Shown: in pieces, positions 1 through 8,382 of the stretch
Layout: the number at the start of each line of letters is the position of its first letter
How positions within the stretch are numbered: the first letter of the stretch is position 1
Made by a program: the position numbers and the translations under genes
Assembly: GCF_000698555.1 (NCBI RefSeq)
Contig: NZ_JFHE01000034.1
Span: 1-59,778, forward strand
Source: Caballeronia grimmiae
GTDB taxonomy: Bacteria > Pseudomonadota > Gammaproteobacteria > Burkholderiales > Burkholderiaceae
Direction of reading: 5' to 3'
DNA length: 59,778 nucleotides
Notes under the pieces: generated by a model
Seen by the model: the letters and a program-made list of their open reading frames with translations, nothing else
The model's database searches: none
Told to the model about the DNA's origin: nothing

Positions 1-1557
1 ATGAGCCATGAAATCCGCACGCCGATGAATGCCGTGCTGGGCCTGCTCGAACTCGAACTGCGCGCGCCGGGCGAAGCCGCCACGACCAAGCGCTCGCTCC
101 AGACCGCGCATCACGCCGCGTGCGATCTGCTCGGCATGATCGACGATCTGCTCGATGTCGCGAAGATCGAAGCGGAGCGCCTCGTGCTCGTGCCTGCGCC
201 GATGGACATCGAGGCGTGGATCGCGAGCGTCGCGTCGATCTACGAGCCGGCTGCGCGCGCGAAGGGCATCGCGCTCGTCGTGCAGCGTGACGGCGACGCC
301 GGTCCCGCGTGGATATTGGCCGATGGACAGCGCTTGCGGCAGGTCGTCGGCAATCTGCTGTCGAACGCGATCAAGTTCACGGATCGCGGCGCGGTGACGC
401 TCACCTACGCCGTCGCTCCGTCGCGCGACGGCATGCGCACGTTGACGCTCGCGGTGGCGGATACGGGCATCGGCATTCCGCCGGAACGGCAGGCTTCGCT
501 CTTTACGCCGTTCGTGCAGGCCCACGACGGCGGCGCGCGGCACTTCGGCGGCACGGGGCTCGGGCTGACCATTTGCAAGCGGCTGGTCGAGATGATGGGC
601 GGCAACATTGAGCTGTCGAGCGAGCCGGGGAAGGGCACGCGGTTCACGGTGCGCGTCGCGTTTCCGGCGGCGCAAGCGGAGCACGCCGAAGCGATCGCGC
701 CGCGCGAGGCGGTGGCCGACGTGCACCGGGCGCTGGCAGGCGTACGCGTGCTGATCGTCGACGATCATCCGGCGAACCGCATCGTGCTGGATGGACAAAT
801 CAGGCTCCTGGGCGGCGCGACGCATTGCGAAGCGGACGGGCGCAGCGCGCTGGCACGCTGGCGCAGCGATCCCGGTGCGTTCGACGTGATCGTCACCGAT
901 TGCTCGATGCCGGGCATGAGCGGCGAAGAACTCGCGCAGGCGATCCGCACGGAAGAAGCGCAACGAGCACCGGGCGCGGGAGGAATGCCGATCATCGGGC
1001 TGACGGCGAACGCGCTGCCGGAGGCGGCGTCGCGGGCCGTGGCGGCGGGGATGACGATGTGCCTCGTCAAGCCGATCGCGCTCGATGAGCTGAAGGATGC
1101 GGTGTTGTCGGTCGTGGGCGCGGGGGCCGGGCTTGGCGTGCGGAACACGCAAGAATCGCAAGACATGCCGGCACCACCGTCGACACCCCCGCACCGCGCC
1201 CCCGTCTTCGATGAGGCCACGCTGGGCGCTTTCGGTGACCAGGCCGCTACGCTCATCGATACCTTGCGGTCCGCCAACGCCCAGGACATCGACGACGCCC
1301 GCGCCGCGATGGACGCCTGCGACTACGCATTGTTGCGCGACATCGCGCATCGGATGAAAGGCGCGGCGGCGGTCATCGGCGCGACGCCCTTCATGCAGGC
1401 CTGCGTCGTGCTTCAGCGCAACTGCGAACGCGCCATCGACGAGGACCGCAACGGCGAAGACGACGCGAATATCGACGTGGCATTCGCAGCCTTCGCCCGC
1501 GAGGCCCGCGCACTCGAAGCGGCGCTGGATGCCGCAGTCGCACGCTTGTCGGTCTGA
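1..1557 (+). CDS. Hybrid sensor histidine kinase (C-terminal part; 5' end outside window)
   Basis: The reading frame is already open at base 1 and begins at the H-box, so the sensor and membrane part lies upstream and this is not a true start. Domains in order: HisKA with phosphoacceptor His3 in SHEIRTPMNA; HATPase_c to about residue 225 with N-box (NLLSNAIKF), DTGIGIP and GTGLGLTICKR; a receiver domain (about 247-370) with phosphoacceptor Asp300 in VTDCSMPGMSG and the conserved Lys in LVKP; and a C-terminal HPt domain (about 405-510) with His450 in HRMKGAA. The kinase-REC-HPt layout is that of BvgS/EvgS-type phosphorelay kinases, which pass phosphate His-Asp-His-Asp to a separate response regulator. 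No partner regulator lies directly downstream. The signal cannot be inferred without the N-terminus. Confidence 0.93.
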   Translation: MSHEIRTPMNAVLGLLELELRAPGEAATTKRSLQTAHHAACDLLGMIDDLLDVAKIEAERLVLVPAPMDIEAWIASVASIYEPAARAKGIALVVQRDGDAGPAWILADGQRLRQVVGNLLSNAIKFTDRGAVTLTYAVAPSRDGMRTLTLAVADTGIGIPPERQASLFTPFVQAHDGGARHFGGTGLGLTICKRLVEMMGGNIELSSEPGKGTRFTVRVAFPAAQAEHAEAIAPREAVADVHRALAGVRVLIVDDHPANRIVLDGQIRLLGGATHCEADGRSALARWRSDPGAFDVIVTDCSMPGMSGEELAQAIRTEEAQRAPGAGGMPIIGLTANALPEAASRAVAAGMTMCLVKPIALDELKDAVLSVVGAGAGLGVRNTQESQDMPAPPSTPPHRAPVFDEATLGAFGDQAATLIDTLRSANAQDIDDARAAMDACDYALLRDIAHRMKGAAAVIGATPFMQACVVLQRNCERAIDEDRNGEDDANIDVAFAAFAREARALEAALDAAVARLSV

Positions 1558-1668
1558 ATCGCGCGGCTCGCGCCCCCGCGATCGTGTGTTCTAATTGAAC
1601 CACCGTTCGTCGCAATAACTCGCGGCCGTGCGATGGCCGCGCATCCGCTTGACCAATTTCATCGAGGC

Positions 1669-2196
1669 ATGAATCGAAGCGACCCATCCGTCATTCAGCG
1701 CGGCGTTGATCGCCGCCGCCGCGTTGGTCGAGCGGCATCGTCGGCGGTCATTGCGCTCGTCGCGGTGTTCGGCGGCGGCACGGCTCGCGCGCAGCGGGCC
1801 GACTGGCTCGATGCGCGCGTCACGCAATCCACCATTGTCGATACGATCTGCGTGCCGGGCTATGTCGATCGCGTGCTGCCGTCCTTCGAGATGCAGATGC
1901 GCCAGAAGGACCGGCTGCTTAAACAGCGTGGCATCGATGCATCGTTCGGTTCGGAATATGCGCTCGATCACCGCATGCCGGTGATTCTCGGCGGCTCGCC
2001 GAACGCGGCGGCCAATCTCGATCTGCGGCGATGGGAAGGCCGCGCCGGGCAGCGTCGCAAGGAACGGCTCGCGGTGTATCTCAAGCGCTGCGTCTGCACG
2101 GGCGACATTACGCTCAAAGCCGCGCAATCCGCGATGGCCGGGGATTGGCCGAACGCGTATCCGAATCTCTCCAGCATGTCGTGCAACGGACTCTGA
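1669..2196 (+). CDS. Secreted HNH-like protein of unknown function
   Basis: A protein of about 175 residues. The frame is open from 1633, but the ATG at 1669 places a hydrophobic signal-like segment (ASSAVIALVAVFGGG) ending in ARAQ near the N-terminus, so I prefer it. The mature part has a conserved-looking TICVPGYVDRV segment, then LDHRMPVILGGSPNAAANL, then a Cys-containing tail (KRCVCTG) and an Ala/Gln-rich end. The DH-x-(I/M)P-hydrophobic-LGG-x-N-NL pattern is that of small exported proteins related to the HNH/beta-beta-alpha-metal fold. In most HNH nucleases this Asp-His sits at the metal centre. Nuclease activity is an inference. The three Cys in the mature part would suit a periplasmic location. 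It stands alone between the kinase and the L,D-transpeptidase on the same strand. Confidence 0.75.
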   Translation: MNRSDPSVIQRGVDRRRRVGRAASSAVIALVAVFGGGTARAQRADWLDARVTQSTIVDTICVPGYVDRVLPSFEMQMRQKDRLLKQRGIDASFGSEYALDHRMPVILGGSPNAAANLDLRRWEGRAGQRRKERLAVYLKRCVCTGDITLKAAQSAMAGDWPNAYPNLSSMSCNGL

Positions 2197-2322
2197 GCCG
2201 CCCGCACTGCGGCGGAACGAAGCTTGCTTGAATCAGCTTCCGGTGGACGCATTTAATGTTCATCGTTCGAAGCGGACGATCATCGCATTCGTCCGTCGTC
2301 TGAAGGTCAAGCGGATCAATCA

Positions 2323-3537
2323 ATGCAGCACGCAGGAAACAACAAGACGCCATTCGGCGCACGAAAAACCGGGGTTACGGCGCTCGCGGTCTTGTGTCTG
2401 ATGACGGCGCAGGCAAAGGCGCAGCAGGCGGCGTCGGCGTCAGAGACGGTCGCCCAAGGGCGCGTCGCGATGCCGCCCGCGCCTCCGCTGCCCCACGGCG
2501 CCAGTGCGCCGCACGCAGCAAGCGCGCCGGCGCGGGCGCTTCCCGCGATGCCCGTGCCGATACCGCCGCAGGCGGCTCCGGCGGCTCCGGCGGCGTCGCC
2601 GGCGTCGGCGGCGTCGGTGTCGGAAGCTGCATCTGCCGCTTCAGCAGCCGAAGCGGCGTCGGCAGCGAGCGCGGCATCCGAAACCGCCGCATCCGAAACC
2701 GCCGCGCCGGAAGTGCCGCTTCCGCCCGAAGCGCCGGAACCGAACGCCGCGCAGCGATCGGGCCTCGCGCCCAAAGGCGCCTACGCGATGCGACAAACCT
2801 TCGCGCAGGAAGTCGATCGCCGGCTCACCATCCCGGCCGCCGATCAGCAGGCTTATGGCCGCGCGCTCCAGCATGCGCTCGACGAAAACGGTCACGGCGA
2901 TCTCGCGAACGAGTTCGTCGTGCTCGTCGATCGCGCGGAGAACGTGCAGGCGCTGTTCATATACTTCCGTGCGAAGCCGGGCGATGCGTGGTCGATGATC
3001 GGCGCATCGCCGGTATCGACGGGACGCCCCGGCTCATACGATCATTTCCTGACGCCGCTCGGCGTGTTCCAGCACGTGCCCGGCAACATGGACTTTCGCG
3101 CGGAAGGCACGCTCAACGAGTTCAAGATTCGCGGCTACGGGGCGCGCGACATGCGCATCTACGACTTCGGCTGGACCGAGGGCGAACGCGGCTGGGGCAA
3201 GGGCGGCGTCTCGCCGATGCGCTTTCAGATGCACGCCACCGATCCCGAGAAGCTCGAGCCGGTGCTCGGCATGCGTCATTCGAAGGGTTGCGTGCGCATT
3301 CCGTCGACGCTCAACGCGTTCTTCGATCATCACGGCATTCTGGATGCGCAGTACGAAGCGCGCGCCGCCGAAGGGCAATCCATGTGGGTGCTGAAGCCCA
3401 ATCGTCAGACGACGTCGTGGGCCGGCCATTATCTGGTCGTCATCGATACGGCGCGAAAGACGCGGCCGGCGTGGTCGCCCGGGCCGGGAAAAGCCGCGCG
3501 CCAGCAGGTGCCGGCGGCAGCGAACAACGTCGATTGA
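2323..3537 (+). CDS. Periplasmic L,D-transpeptidase (YkuD family)
   Basis: A 404-residue protein with a signal peptide (hydrophobic TALAVLCLM, cleavage near AKAQ). About 120 residues of very Ala/Ser/Pro/Glu-rich spacer follow, including repeated SETAA and AASAA units. The C-terminal half is the catalytic domain. The YkuD signature is clear: HSKGCVRIP with His319 and the nucleophile Cys323. Family members cross-link peptidoglycan stem peptides 3-3 or attach proteins to them, and they resist most beta-lactams. The long low-complexity linker would let the catalytic domain reach into the sacculus. The stop codon abuts the stop of the convergent transporter gene with no gap, so the two transcripts must overlap. 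Which L,D-transpeptidase subtype it is cannot be told from sequence alone. Confidence 0.9.
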   Translation: MQHAGNNKTPFGARKTGVTALAVLCLMTAQAKAQQAASASETVAQGRVAMPPAPPLPHGASAPHAASAPARALPAMPVPIPPQAAPAAPAASPASAASVSEAASAASAAEAASAASAASETAASETAAPEVPLPPEAPEPNAAQRSGLAPKGAYAMRQTFAQEVDRRLTIPAADQQAYGRALQHALDENGHGDLANEFVVLVDRAENVQALFIYFRAKPGDAWSMIGASPVSTGRPGSYDHFLTPLGVFQHVPGNMDFRAEGTLNEFKIRGYGARDMRIYDFGWTEGERGWGKGGVSPMRFQMHATDPEKLEPVLGMRHSKGCVRIPSTLNAFFDHHGILDAQYEARAAEGQSMWVLKPNRQTTSWAGHYLVVIDTARKTRPAWSPGPGKAARQQVPAAANNVD

Positions 3538-4428
3538 TCACTTCGATCTCGCGAGCAGCACGCCCGCCAGCGCGACGCCGAAGCCCGCGATCTGGATCGC
3601 GCCGAGCGTTTCACCGAACGCGACATAGCTTTCGATGGCCGCGAGCGGCGGCGCGAGGAACAGCAGGGCGGTCGCCCGCGATGCGTCGCCGCGCCGGACC
3701 ATCCACACGAGCAGCGTCGTCGCGACGCCGGAGAGCATGACGATGCCCCACGCGAGCGAGAGCCACGTCGTCATGGAGCCAATGAAGCGGTGCTCGCCCA
3801 GCGATACGGCCAGCACCGCCGCGACGATCGCCGCGCCCGCGTTTTGCAACGCGCTCGCGCTGCGGATGTCCGCGTTCGCCAGCGAAGTCTTCTGATAGAG
3901 CGTGCCGGCCGTGATCGCAAAAACGGCGAAGACCGCGACCGTGATCACGAGCCATTGCGGGGCGGTATCGGCCGTATGCGCGGCGGATGGGGCGCTTCCT
4001 GCGAGCTTCGGCGCGAGCACCAGTGCGACGCCGAGCAGACCGAGCGCGAGGCCGCTCCAAGCGCGCGCCGAGAGTTTTTCGCCGAAAAGACGCGCGGCGA
4101 AAGCGGCGGTCAGAAGCGGCTGCAACGCGCCGAGCAGCGCCATCACGCCCGCGCCGAGGCCACGCGCGACGGCCCAGTAGCTCGCGCCGAGGTACACGCC
4201 TTGCAGCAGCGCACCCGCGACCATCTGGCGAAGGGCGTCGCGGCCCGTCGGCCAGCGCACTCGCGCGATGAGCGCCAGCACGACGAACAGGATCGCCGTC
4301 CCGGTAAAGCGTGCGAGCAGGTAGAGATTGGGATCGACGTAAGGCGTGATCGCCCGGGCGACGATGAAGCCGGTCGTCCAGAGGAACACGAACACAGGCG
4401 CGGTGAGCAACGAGAACATGAGCGGCAC
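3538..4428 (-). CDS. EamA-family drug/metabolite transporter
   Basis: A 296-residue, very hydrophobic protein with about ten predicted membrane segments in two halves, each resembling an EamA (DUF6) repeat. Examples are the opening FSLLTAPVFVFLWTTGFIVAR and, in the second half, a run ending in LAGVLLARSK. The length and duplicated layout match the DMT superfamily, whose members export amino acids, nucleosides or other metabolites across the inner membrane. The substrate cannot be assigned. The gene is convergent with the L,D-transpeptidase (stop to stop, zero gap). The small gene at 4507-4698 lies upstream on the same strand, about 78 bp away, so the two could be co-transcribed. Confidence 0.88.
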   Translation of the reverse strand: MPLMFSLLTAPVFVFLWTTGFIVARAITPYVDPNLYLLARFTGTAILFVVLALIARVRWPTGRDALRQMVAGALLQGVYLGASYWAVARGLGAGVMALLGALQPLLTAAFAARLFGEKLSARAWSGLALGLLGVALVLAPKLAGSAPSAAHTADTAPQWLVITVAVFAVFAITAGTLYQKTSLANADIRSASALQNAGAAIVAAVLAVSLGEHRFIGSMTTWLSLAWGIVMLSGVATTLLVWMVRRGDASRATALLFLAPPLAAIESYVAFGETLGAIQIAGFGVALAGVLLARSK

Positions 4429-4506
4429 TGGTGGAAAGCGGCGAACGGAAACCGCGCAGTATCCGCGCTAGAGGGTCCTTCGTCTTGTTCAACCGTGCAC
4501 AGCGTG

Positions 4507-4698
4507 CTATTCGATCGAGAAGGTGTCGAGCGGCTGATTCGCGCGGGCGTCGCTTTCGCTGGCGAAGCGCCTTGCCAGTTGCGCATGAAGGCGGCGGGCT
4601 TCGTCGAGTGTGAGATCGATCCAGTACGGATCGCCAGCGGCGTCGTTGAGACGCTCGGGCGGAAATTGGATTTCGATCACCACGCCTTTCTTGTACAT
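4507..4698 (-). CDS. Small conserved-looking protein, unknown function
   Basis: A 63-residue soluble protein starting MYKKGVVIEIQFPPERL. The composition is balanced (charged, with a predicted beta strand followed by a helix rich in Ala/Arg/Leu) and unlike the Arg/Ala/Pro-rich shadow frames of this GC-rich DNA. On the minus strand a GAGG ribosome-binding site (plus-strand 4705-4708) sits six bases before the ATG, which supports real translation. There are no Cys, signal peptide or membrane segment. It lies between the DMT transporter (same strand, downstream) and the divergent glgP. I do not recognise a named family. A small regulatory or adaptor protein is possible but unsupported. Confidence 0.7.
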   Translation of the reverse strand: MYKKGVVIEIQFPPERLNDAAGDPYWIDLTLDEARRLHAQLARRFASESDARANQPLDTFSIE

Positions 4699-4975
4699 CG
4701 TGAGCCTCGTTCCGGTGCATGATTGCGAACCTGCGAGTCTAACGGACGCTGGCTCGCATATTGCGCACCGAGCGGAAAGAGTGCATTGCCCCGCATTCTA
4801 GGCTTCGAACTTCACGCGGCTGTCATTGGCGCAGCATCTAGAAAAATTCTATTCGGACGACGAAATAATAATTACCGATGCGCATTTTGTTGCGCGGCGG
4901 GGAACCATCGCGCGTCTCGTCGTACCAAAAAAAATAAAAGTGGCGTAACCTAAGATGCAAACACTGGAGGTATCG

Positions 4976-7429
4976 ATGACATCCGTCGACCTGGAATTCG
5001 ACCAGCTCAACAGCACCGTCGATGCGCTGCGGCGCTCCATCTCGAACCGCCTGATGTACGGCGTCGGCAAAGATGCGGCGACCGCGCAGCCGCGCGACTG
5101 GCTGCATGCTGCGGAGCTCGCGGTGCGTGACCGTCTGGTCGCGCGCTGGATGCGCACCACGCGCCAGCAGTACGAACAGGACGTCAAGCGCGTCTATTAC
5201 CTGTCGATGGAGTTTCTCATCGGCAGGACCTTCACGAATGCGCTCCTTGCGCTCGGCATACACGACGAAGTGCGCGATGCGCTCGCCTCGCTCGGCGTCG
5301 ATCTGGCCACGCTTGAGGAACTGGAACCCGACGCCGCGCTCGGCAATGGCGGCCTCGGGCGGCTCGCGGCCTGTTTCCTGGATTCGATGGCGACGGTCGG
5401 CGTGCCCGGCTTCGGCTATGGCATCCGTTACGAATATGGCATGTTCCGGCAAACGATCGTCGAGGGTAATCAGGTCGAAATGCCCGATTACTGGCTGCGC
5501 GCGGGCAATCCGTGGGAGTTTCCGCGGCCCGAAGTGGTCTACACCGTGCATTTCGGCGGACGTACCGTGCAGCATGGCGATCGCACCGACTGGATCGATA
5601 CCGAGCACGTGAACGCGATGGCCTACGACACGGTCATCCCCGGCTACGCGACGACCGCGACGAACACGCTGCGCCTGTGGTCCGCGCGCGCCACCGACGA
5701 ATTCGATCTCTCCGCGTTCAATCAGGGCGATTATCGTCGCGCAGTGGAAGCGAAGAACACGTCGGAGCATGTGTCGCGTCTGCTCTATCCGGACGATTCG
5801 ACCCAGGCCGGCCGAGAACTGCGGCTGCGTCAGGAATATTTCTTCGTCTCCGCGACGATGCAGGACCTGATCCGCCGCTATCAGCGCACGCATACGCATT
5901 TCGGGCGGCTCGCGGAAAAGGTCTCGGTGCATCTGAACGATACGCACCCCGTGCTCGCGATTCCCGAACTGATGCGCCTGCTCGTCGATACGCATCATGT
6001 GCCCTGGGACAAGGCGTGGAAGCTCGTGCAGCAGATGTTCTCGTACACGAATCACACGCTGATGCCCGAGGCGCTCGAAACGTGGGACGTCGAAATGCTC
6101 GCGCGTCTGTTGCCGCGTCATCTCGAGATCATCTTCGAGATCAACGCGCAATTCCTCAAGCAGGTCACGGAGAAGTTCGGACGCGACGTCGAGCTGATTC
6201 GCCGCATCTCCCTCGTCGATGAATTCGGCCAGCGCCGCGTGCGGATGGCGCATCTTGCGATCGTCGCGAGCCAGAAGGTGAACGGCGTCTCCAAGCTGCA
6301 TTCGCAACTGATGGTGCAGAACATCTTCTCCGACTTCGCGCGCATGTATCCCGAGCGCTTCACCAACGTGACGAACGGCATCACGCCGCGACGCTGGCTT
6401 GCGCAGGCGAGTCCGTCGTTGTCCTCGCTGATCGACAAGCGGCTCGGCACGCGCTGGCGCACCGATCTTTTCGAACTCGGCCGGCTGCGCGAATGGCGCG
6501 ATGATCCCGAGTTCCGCAAGGCATTTCACGAAGCGAAGTTCGCGAACAAGCTGCGTCTCGTCGAACGCGCGAAACGCGATGCCAACGCGATCATCAATCC
6601 GGAAGCGCTCTTCGATCTTCAGGTGAAGCGCATCCACGAATACAAGCGGCAGTTGCTCAACATCCTGTATGTGATCGTGCGCTACAACCGCATCCGCGAG
6701 AATCCGGAGCAGGACTGGACGCCCCGCGTGGTGATGTTCGCGGGCAAGGCGGCGTCGGCGTACAAGATGGCGAAGAACATCATCAAGCTCATCAACGATG
6801 TCGCCAAGCGCATCAACGCGGACCCGCTCGTCGGCGACCGGCTGAAGGTCGGCTTCATTCCGAACTATGGCGTGAGCGTCGCGGAGCTCATCATTCCGGC
6901 GGCCGACCTGTCACAGCAGATTTCGATGGCCGGCACCGAAGCGTCCGGCACCGGCAACATGAAGCTCGCGCTGAACGGGGCGTTGACCATCGGCACGCTG
7001 GATGGCGCGAACATCGAGATATGCGATGCCGTCGGGCGCGAGAACATCTTCATCTTCGGCAACACGACGGACGAGATCGAATCGCTGCGCGCGGCGGGGT
7101 ATCGGCCGCGGCAGATCTACGAGGAGAACGCGGAACTCAAGCTTGCGCTGGACCAGATCCGGCTCGGGCACTTCTCGCCGGAAGAGCCGCACCGCTTCTA
7201 CGACATCTTCCACACGCTCGTGGATTGGGGCGATCACTACATGGTGCTCGCCGACTTCGCCAGCTTCGACAAGACGCAAAGCGAAGTCGACCTCAAGTTC
7301 CGCGACAAGGAAGCGTGGACGAAGAGCGCGATCGAGAACGTCGCGGGCATGGGCATATTCTCGTCCGACCGCACGATTGCGGAGTATGCGCGCGAGATCT
7401 GGCATGTCGAGCCGCTGAACCTGCGCTGA
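4976..7429 (+). CDS. glgP: Glycogen/starch/alpha-glucan phosphorylase
   Basis: An 817-residue cytosolic PLP enzyme that phosphorolyses alpha-1,4-glucan ends to glucose-1-phosphate. The frame is open from 4955, but GGAGG at 4966-4970 sits five bases before the ATG at 4976, so I take that start. Family landmarks: KRVYYLSMEFLIGR near the N-terminus, ALGNGGLGRLAACFLDS, HLNDTHP, TNGITPRRWL, KRIHEYKRQLLN, and the PLP site GTEASGTGNMKLALNG with Lys663. Length matches E. coli GlgP/MalP. No glycogen synthase, branching or debranching gene lies next to it, so it is separated from any glg operon. The roughly 280 bp upstream is AT-rich for this genome, with a short dyad (tagaa-aaa-ttcta, 4839-4851) and an A-tract at 4927-4934, which probably contains the promoter. 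Confidence 0.97.
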   Translation: MTSVDLEFDQLNSTVDALRRSISNRLMYGVGKDAATAQPRDWLHAAELAVRDRLVARWMRTTRQQYEQDVKRVYYLSMEFLIGRTFTNALLALGIHDEVRDALASLGVDLATLEELEPDAALGNGGLGRLAACFLDSMATVGVPGFGYGIRYEYGMFRQTIVEGNQVEMPDYWLRAGNPWEFPRPEVVYTVHFGGRTVQHGDRTDWIDTEHVNAMAYDTVIPGYATTATNTLRLWSARATDEFDLSAFNQGDYRRAVEAKNTSEHVSRLLYPDDSTQAGRELRLRQEYFFVSATMQDLIRRYQRTHTHFGRLAEKVSVHLNDTHPVLAIPELMRLLVDTHHVPWDKAWKLVQQMFSYTNHTLMPEALETWDVEMLARLLPRHLEIIFEINAQFLKQVTEKFGRDVELIRRISLVDEFGQRRVRMAHLAIVASQKVNGVSKLHSQLMVQNIFSDFARMYPERFTNVTNGITPRRWLAQASPSLSSLIDKRLGTRWRTDLFELGRLREWRDDPEFRKAFHEAKFANKLRLVERAKRDANAIINPEALFDLQVKRIHEYKRQLLNILYVIVRYNRIRENPEQDWTPRVVMFAGKAASAYKMAKNIIKLINDVAKRINADPLVGDRLKVGFIPNYGVSVAELIIPAADLSQQISMAGTEASGTGNMKLALNGALTIGTLDGANIEICDAVGRENIFIFGNTTDEIESLRAAGYRPRQIYEENAELKLALDQIRLGHFSPEEPHRFYDIFHTLVDWGDHYMVLADFASFDKTQSEVDLKFRDKEAWTKSAIENVAGMGIFSSDRTIAEYAREIWHVEPLNLR

Positions 7430-7439
7430 CACCCGCTCG

Positions 7440-7473
7440 CCGCGCGCCCTGCATCACGCCTGCGGGCGCGCGG
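7440..7473. terminator. GC-rich stem-loop between glgP and the convergent gene
   Basis: A 10-bp perfect stem (ccgcgcgccc at 7440-7449 with gggcgcgcgg at 7464-7473) encloses a 14-base loop. It starts 11 bases after the glgP stop and runs into the 3' end of the convergent gene. No T-run follows on either strand, so it may slow or end transcription only weakly. Confidence 0.35.
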
Positions 7474-7858
7474 CGGCCGTTTGCGCGTGTTTCGCGACCG
7501 CTTCGCCGACGAGCGCGGCCACGCGGTCCGCGAATTCCTGATCCTTCGTGATGAGCACCTCGCGTTCTCCGTCGGATGTCGACACCATCAGCTGATAGAT
7601 GACGTCCTGCGTGATCCACGACAAATAACCGACCACAGCGATCATCACGCCGAGCACGAGCGCCGCGCCCGCGCCGGTCGCGATACCCGCGCCGAGCGCC
7701 ACGACGCCGATGACCGCGAGGCCGACCGGCAGCGGCTTCTTGCGCTCGATCTTCACGACCCGCGCGGCGCGCAGCTCGCGCAGCGGAATCATCTGGCCCG
7801 AAGCCGACAGGCCGGCGCGCGACAGGGTGACGCCGCGTTCGTTGAAGGGTGTATCCAT
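7454..7858 (-). CDS. Small membrane protein, DUF6232-like
   Basis: A 134-residue protein from the ATG at 7858 (MDTPFNERG). The frame extends further upstream, but the added residues look like untranslated leader. After about 45 soluble residues (GVTLSRAGLSASGQMIPLREL) come two adjacent hydrophobic segments, roughly residues 50-70 and 75-92. A soluble C-terminal domain (YQLMVSTSDGEREVLITKD) ends in an Ala/Gln-rich tail. The layout of a short beta-rich N-terminus, two membrane helices and a small C-terminal domain resembles proteins annotated DUF6232. No catalytic motif is visible. It is convergent with glgP and divergent from the ArsR-type regulator. Confidence 0.75.
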   Translation of the reverse strand: MDTPFNERGVTLSRAGLSASGQMIPLRELRAARVVKIERKKPLPVGLAVIGVVALGAGIATGAGAALVLGVMIAVVGYLSWITQDVIYQLMVSTSDGEREVLITKDQEFADRVAALVGEAVAKHAQTAAARPQA

Positions 7859-8028
7859 AAGCTGATCGTTCCGAATGACGGCAGGGAAAACGCGGAGATT
7901 ACCAGACGGCCGTCTTCGAGCGAATCGTCCGTTCCTTGCATATCGGAAAATCACGATATATACTTCGCATCAAGACGATTCGGTACGCGCGGCTTCGCGT
8001 GCCGGCCGTCAGACGCACGAGCAACGAA

Positions 8029-8322
8029 ATGGACATCGACGCAATTCACAAGGCCCTCGCCAACCCCCTTCGCCGCGAGATTCTCGAATGGCTGAAGGAG
8101 CCGGAACGGCATTTCCCTAATCAGGAAATGCCGATGTCGCACGGCGTCTGCGCGGGTCAGATCGATGGGCGCTGCGGCATGTCGCAGTCCACCGTTTCGG
8201 CGCATCTCGCGACTCTTCACAAAGCAGGGCTCGTCACCACCAGGCGCGTAGGGCAATGGGTGTTCTTCAAGCGCGACGAGGCGGTCATTCAGGCGTTCCG
8301 CGATTCCATGGAGAATCTCTGA
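8029..8322 (+). CDS. ArsR-family winged-helix regulator
   Basis: A 97-residue DNA-binding protein. The ATG at 8029 begins MDIDAIHKALANPLRREILEWL, the typical first helix of ArsR/HTH_20 proteins. The recognition helix is near 50-65 (GMSQSTVSAHLATLHKAGLV) and the wing near 70-82 (TTRRVGQWVFFKRD). Two cysteines, Cys41 and Cys49, lie in the loop just before the recognition helix (GVCAGQIDGRCGMSQ). This is not the arsenic-type ELCVCDL motif. It stands 60 bp upstream of the ene-reductase on the same strand, so it probably regulates that gene and itself. A thiol-based electrophile sensor is a reasonable inference given its neighbour, but not shown. Confidence 0.88.
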   Translation: MDIDAIHKALANPLRREILEWLKEPERHFPNQEMPMSHGVCAGQIDGRCGMSQSTVSAHLATLHKAGLVTTRRVGQWVFFKRDEAVIQAFRDSMENL

Positions 8323-8382
8323 GCAGCTGAAGCGCCTTCGCGGTGACAGCATCCTTACAACTTAATTAGGACGCCTTCCGTT

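Noticed and set aside
2504..2998. Arg/Pro-rich frame inside the L,D-transpeptidase gene
   Set aside because: It is an out-of-frame reading of the Ala/Ser-repeat codons (GCG/GCC) and its composition follows directly from the repeats.
4838..6637. 599-codon open frame antisense to glgP
   Set aside because: It is Arg/His-rich with no recognisable domain and lies opposite a clear phosphorylase. Long antisense frames are expected in high-GC genes with strong third-position bias.
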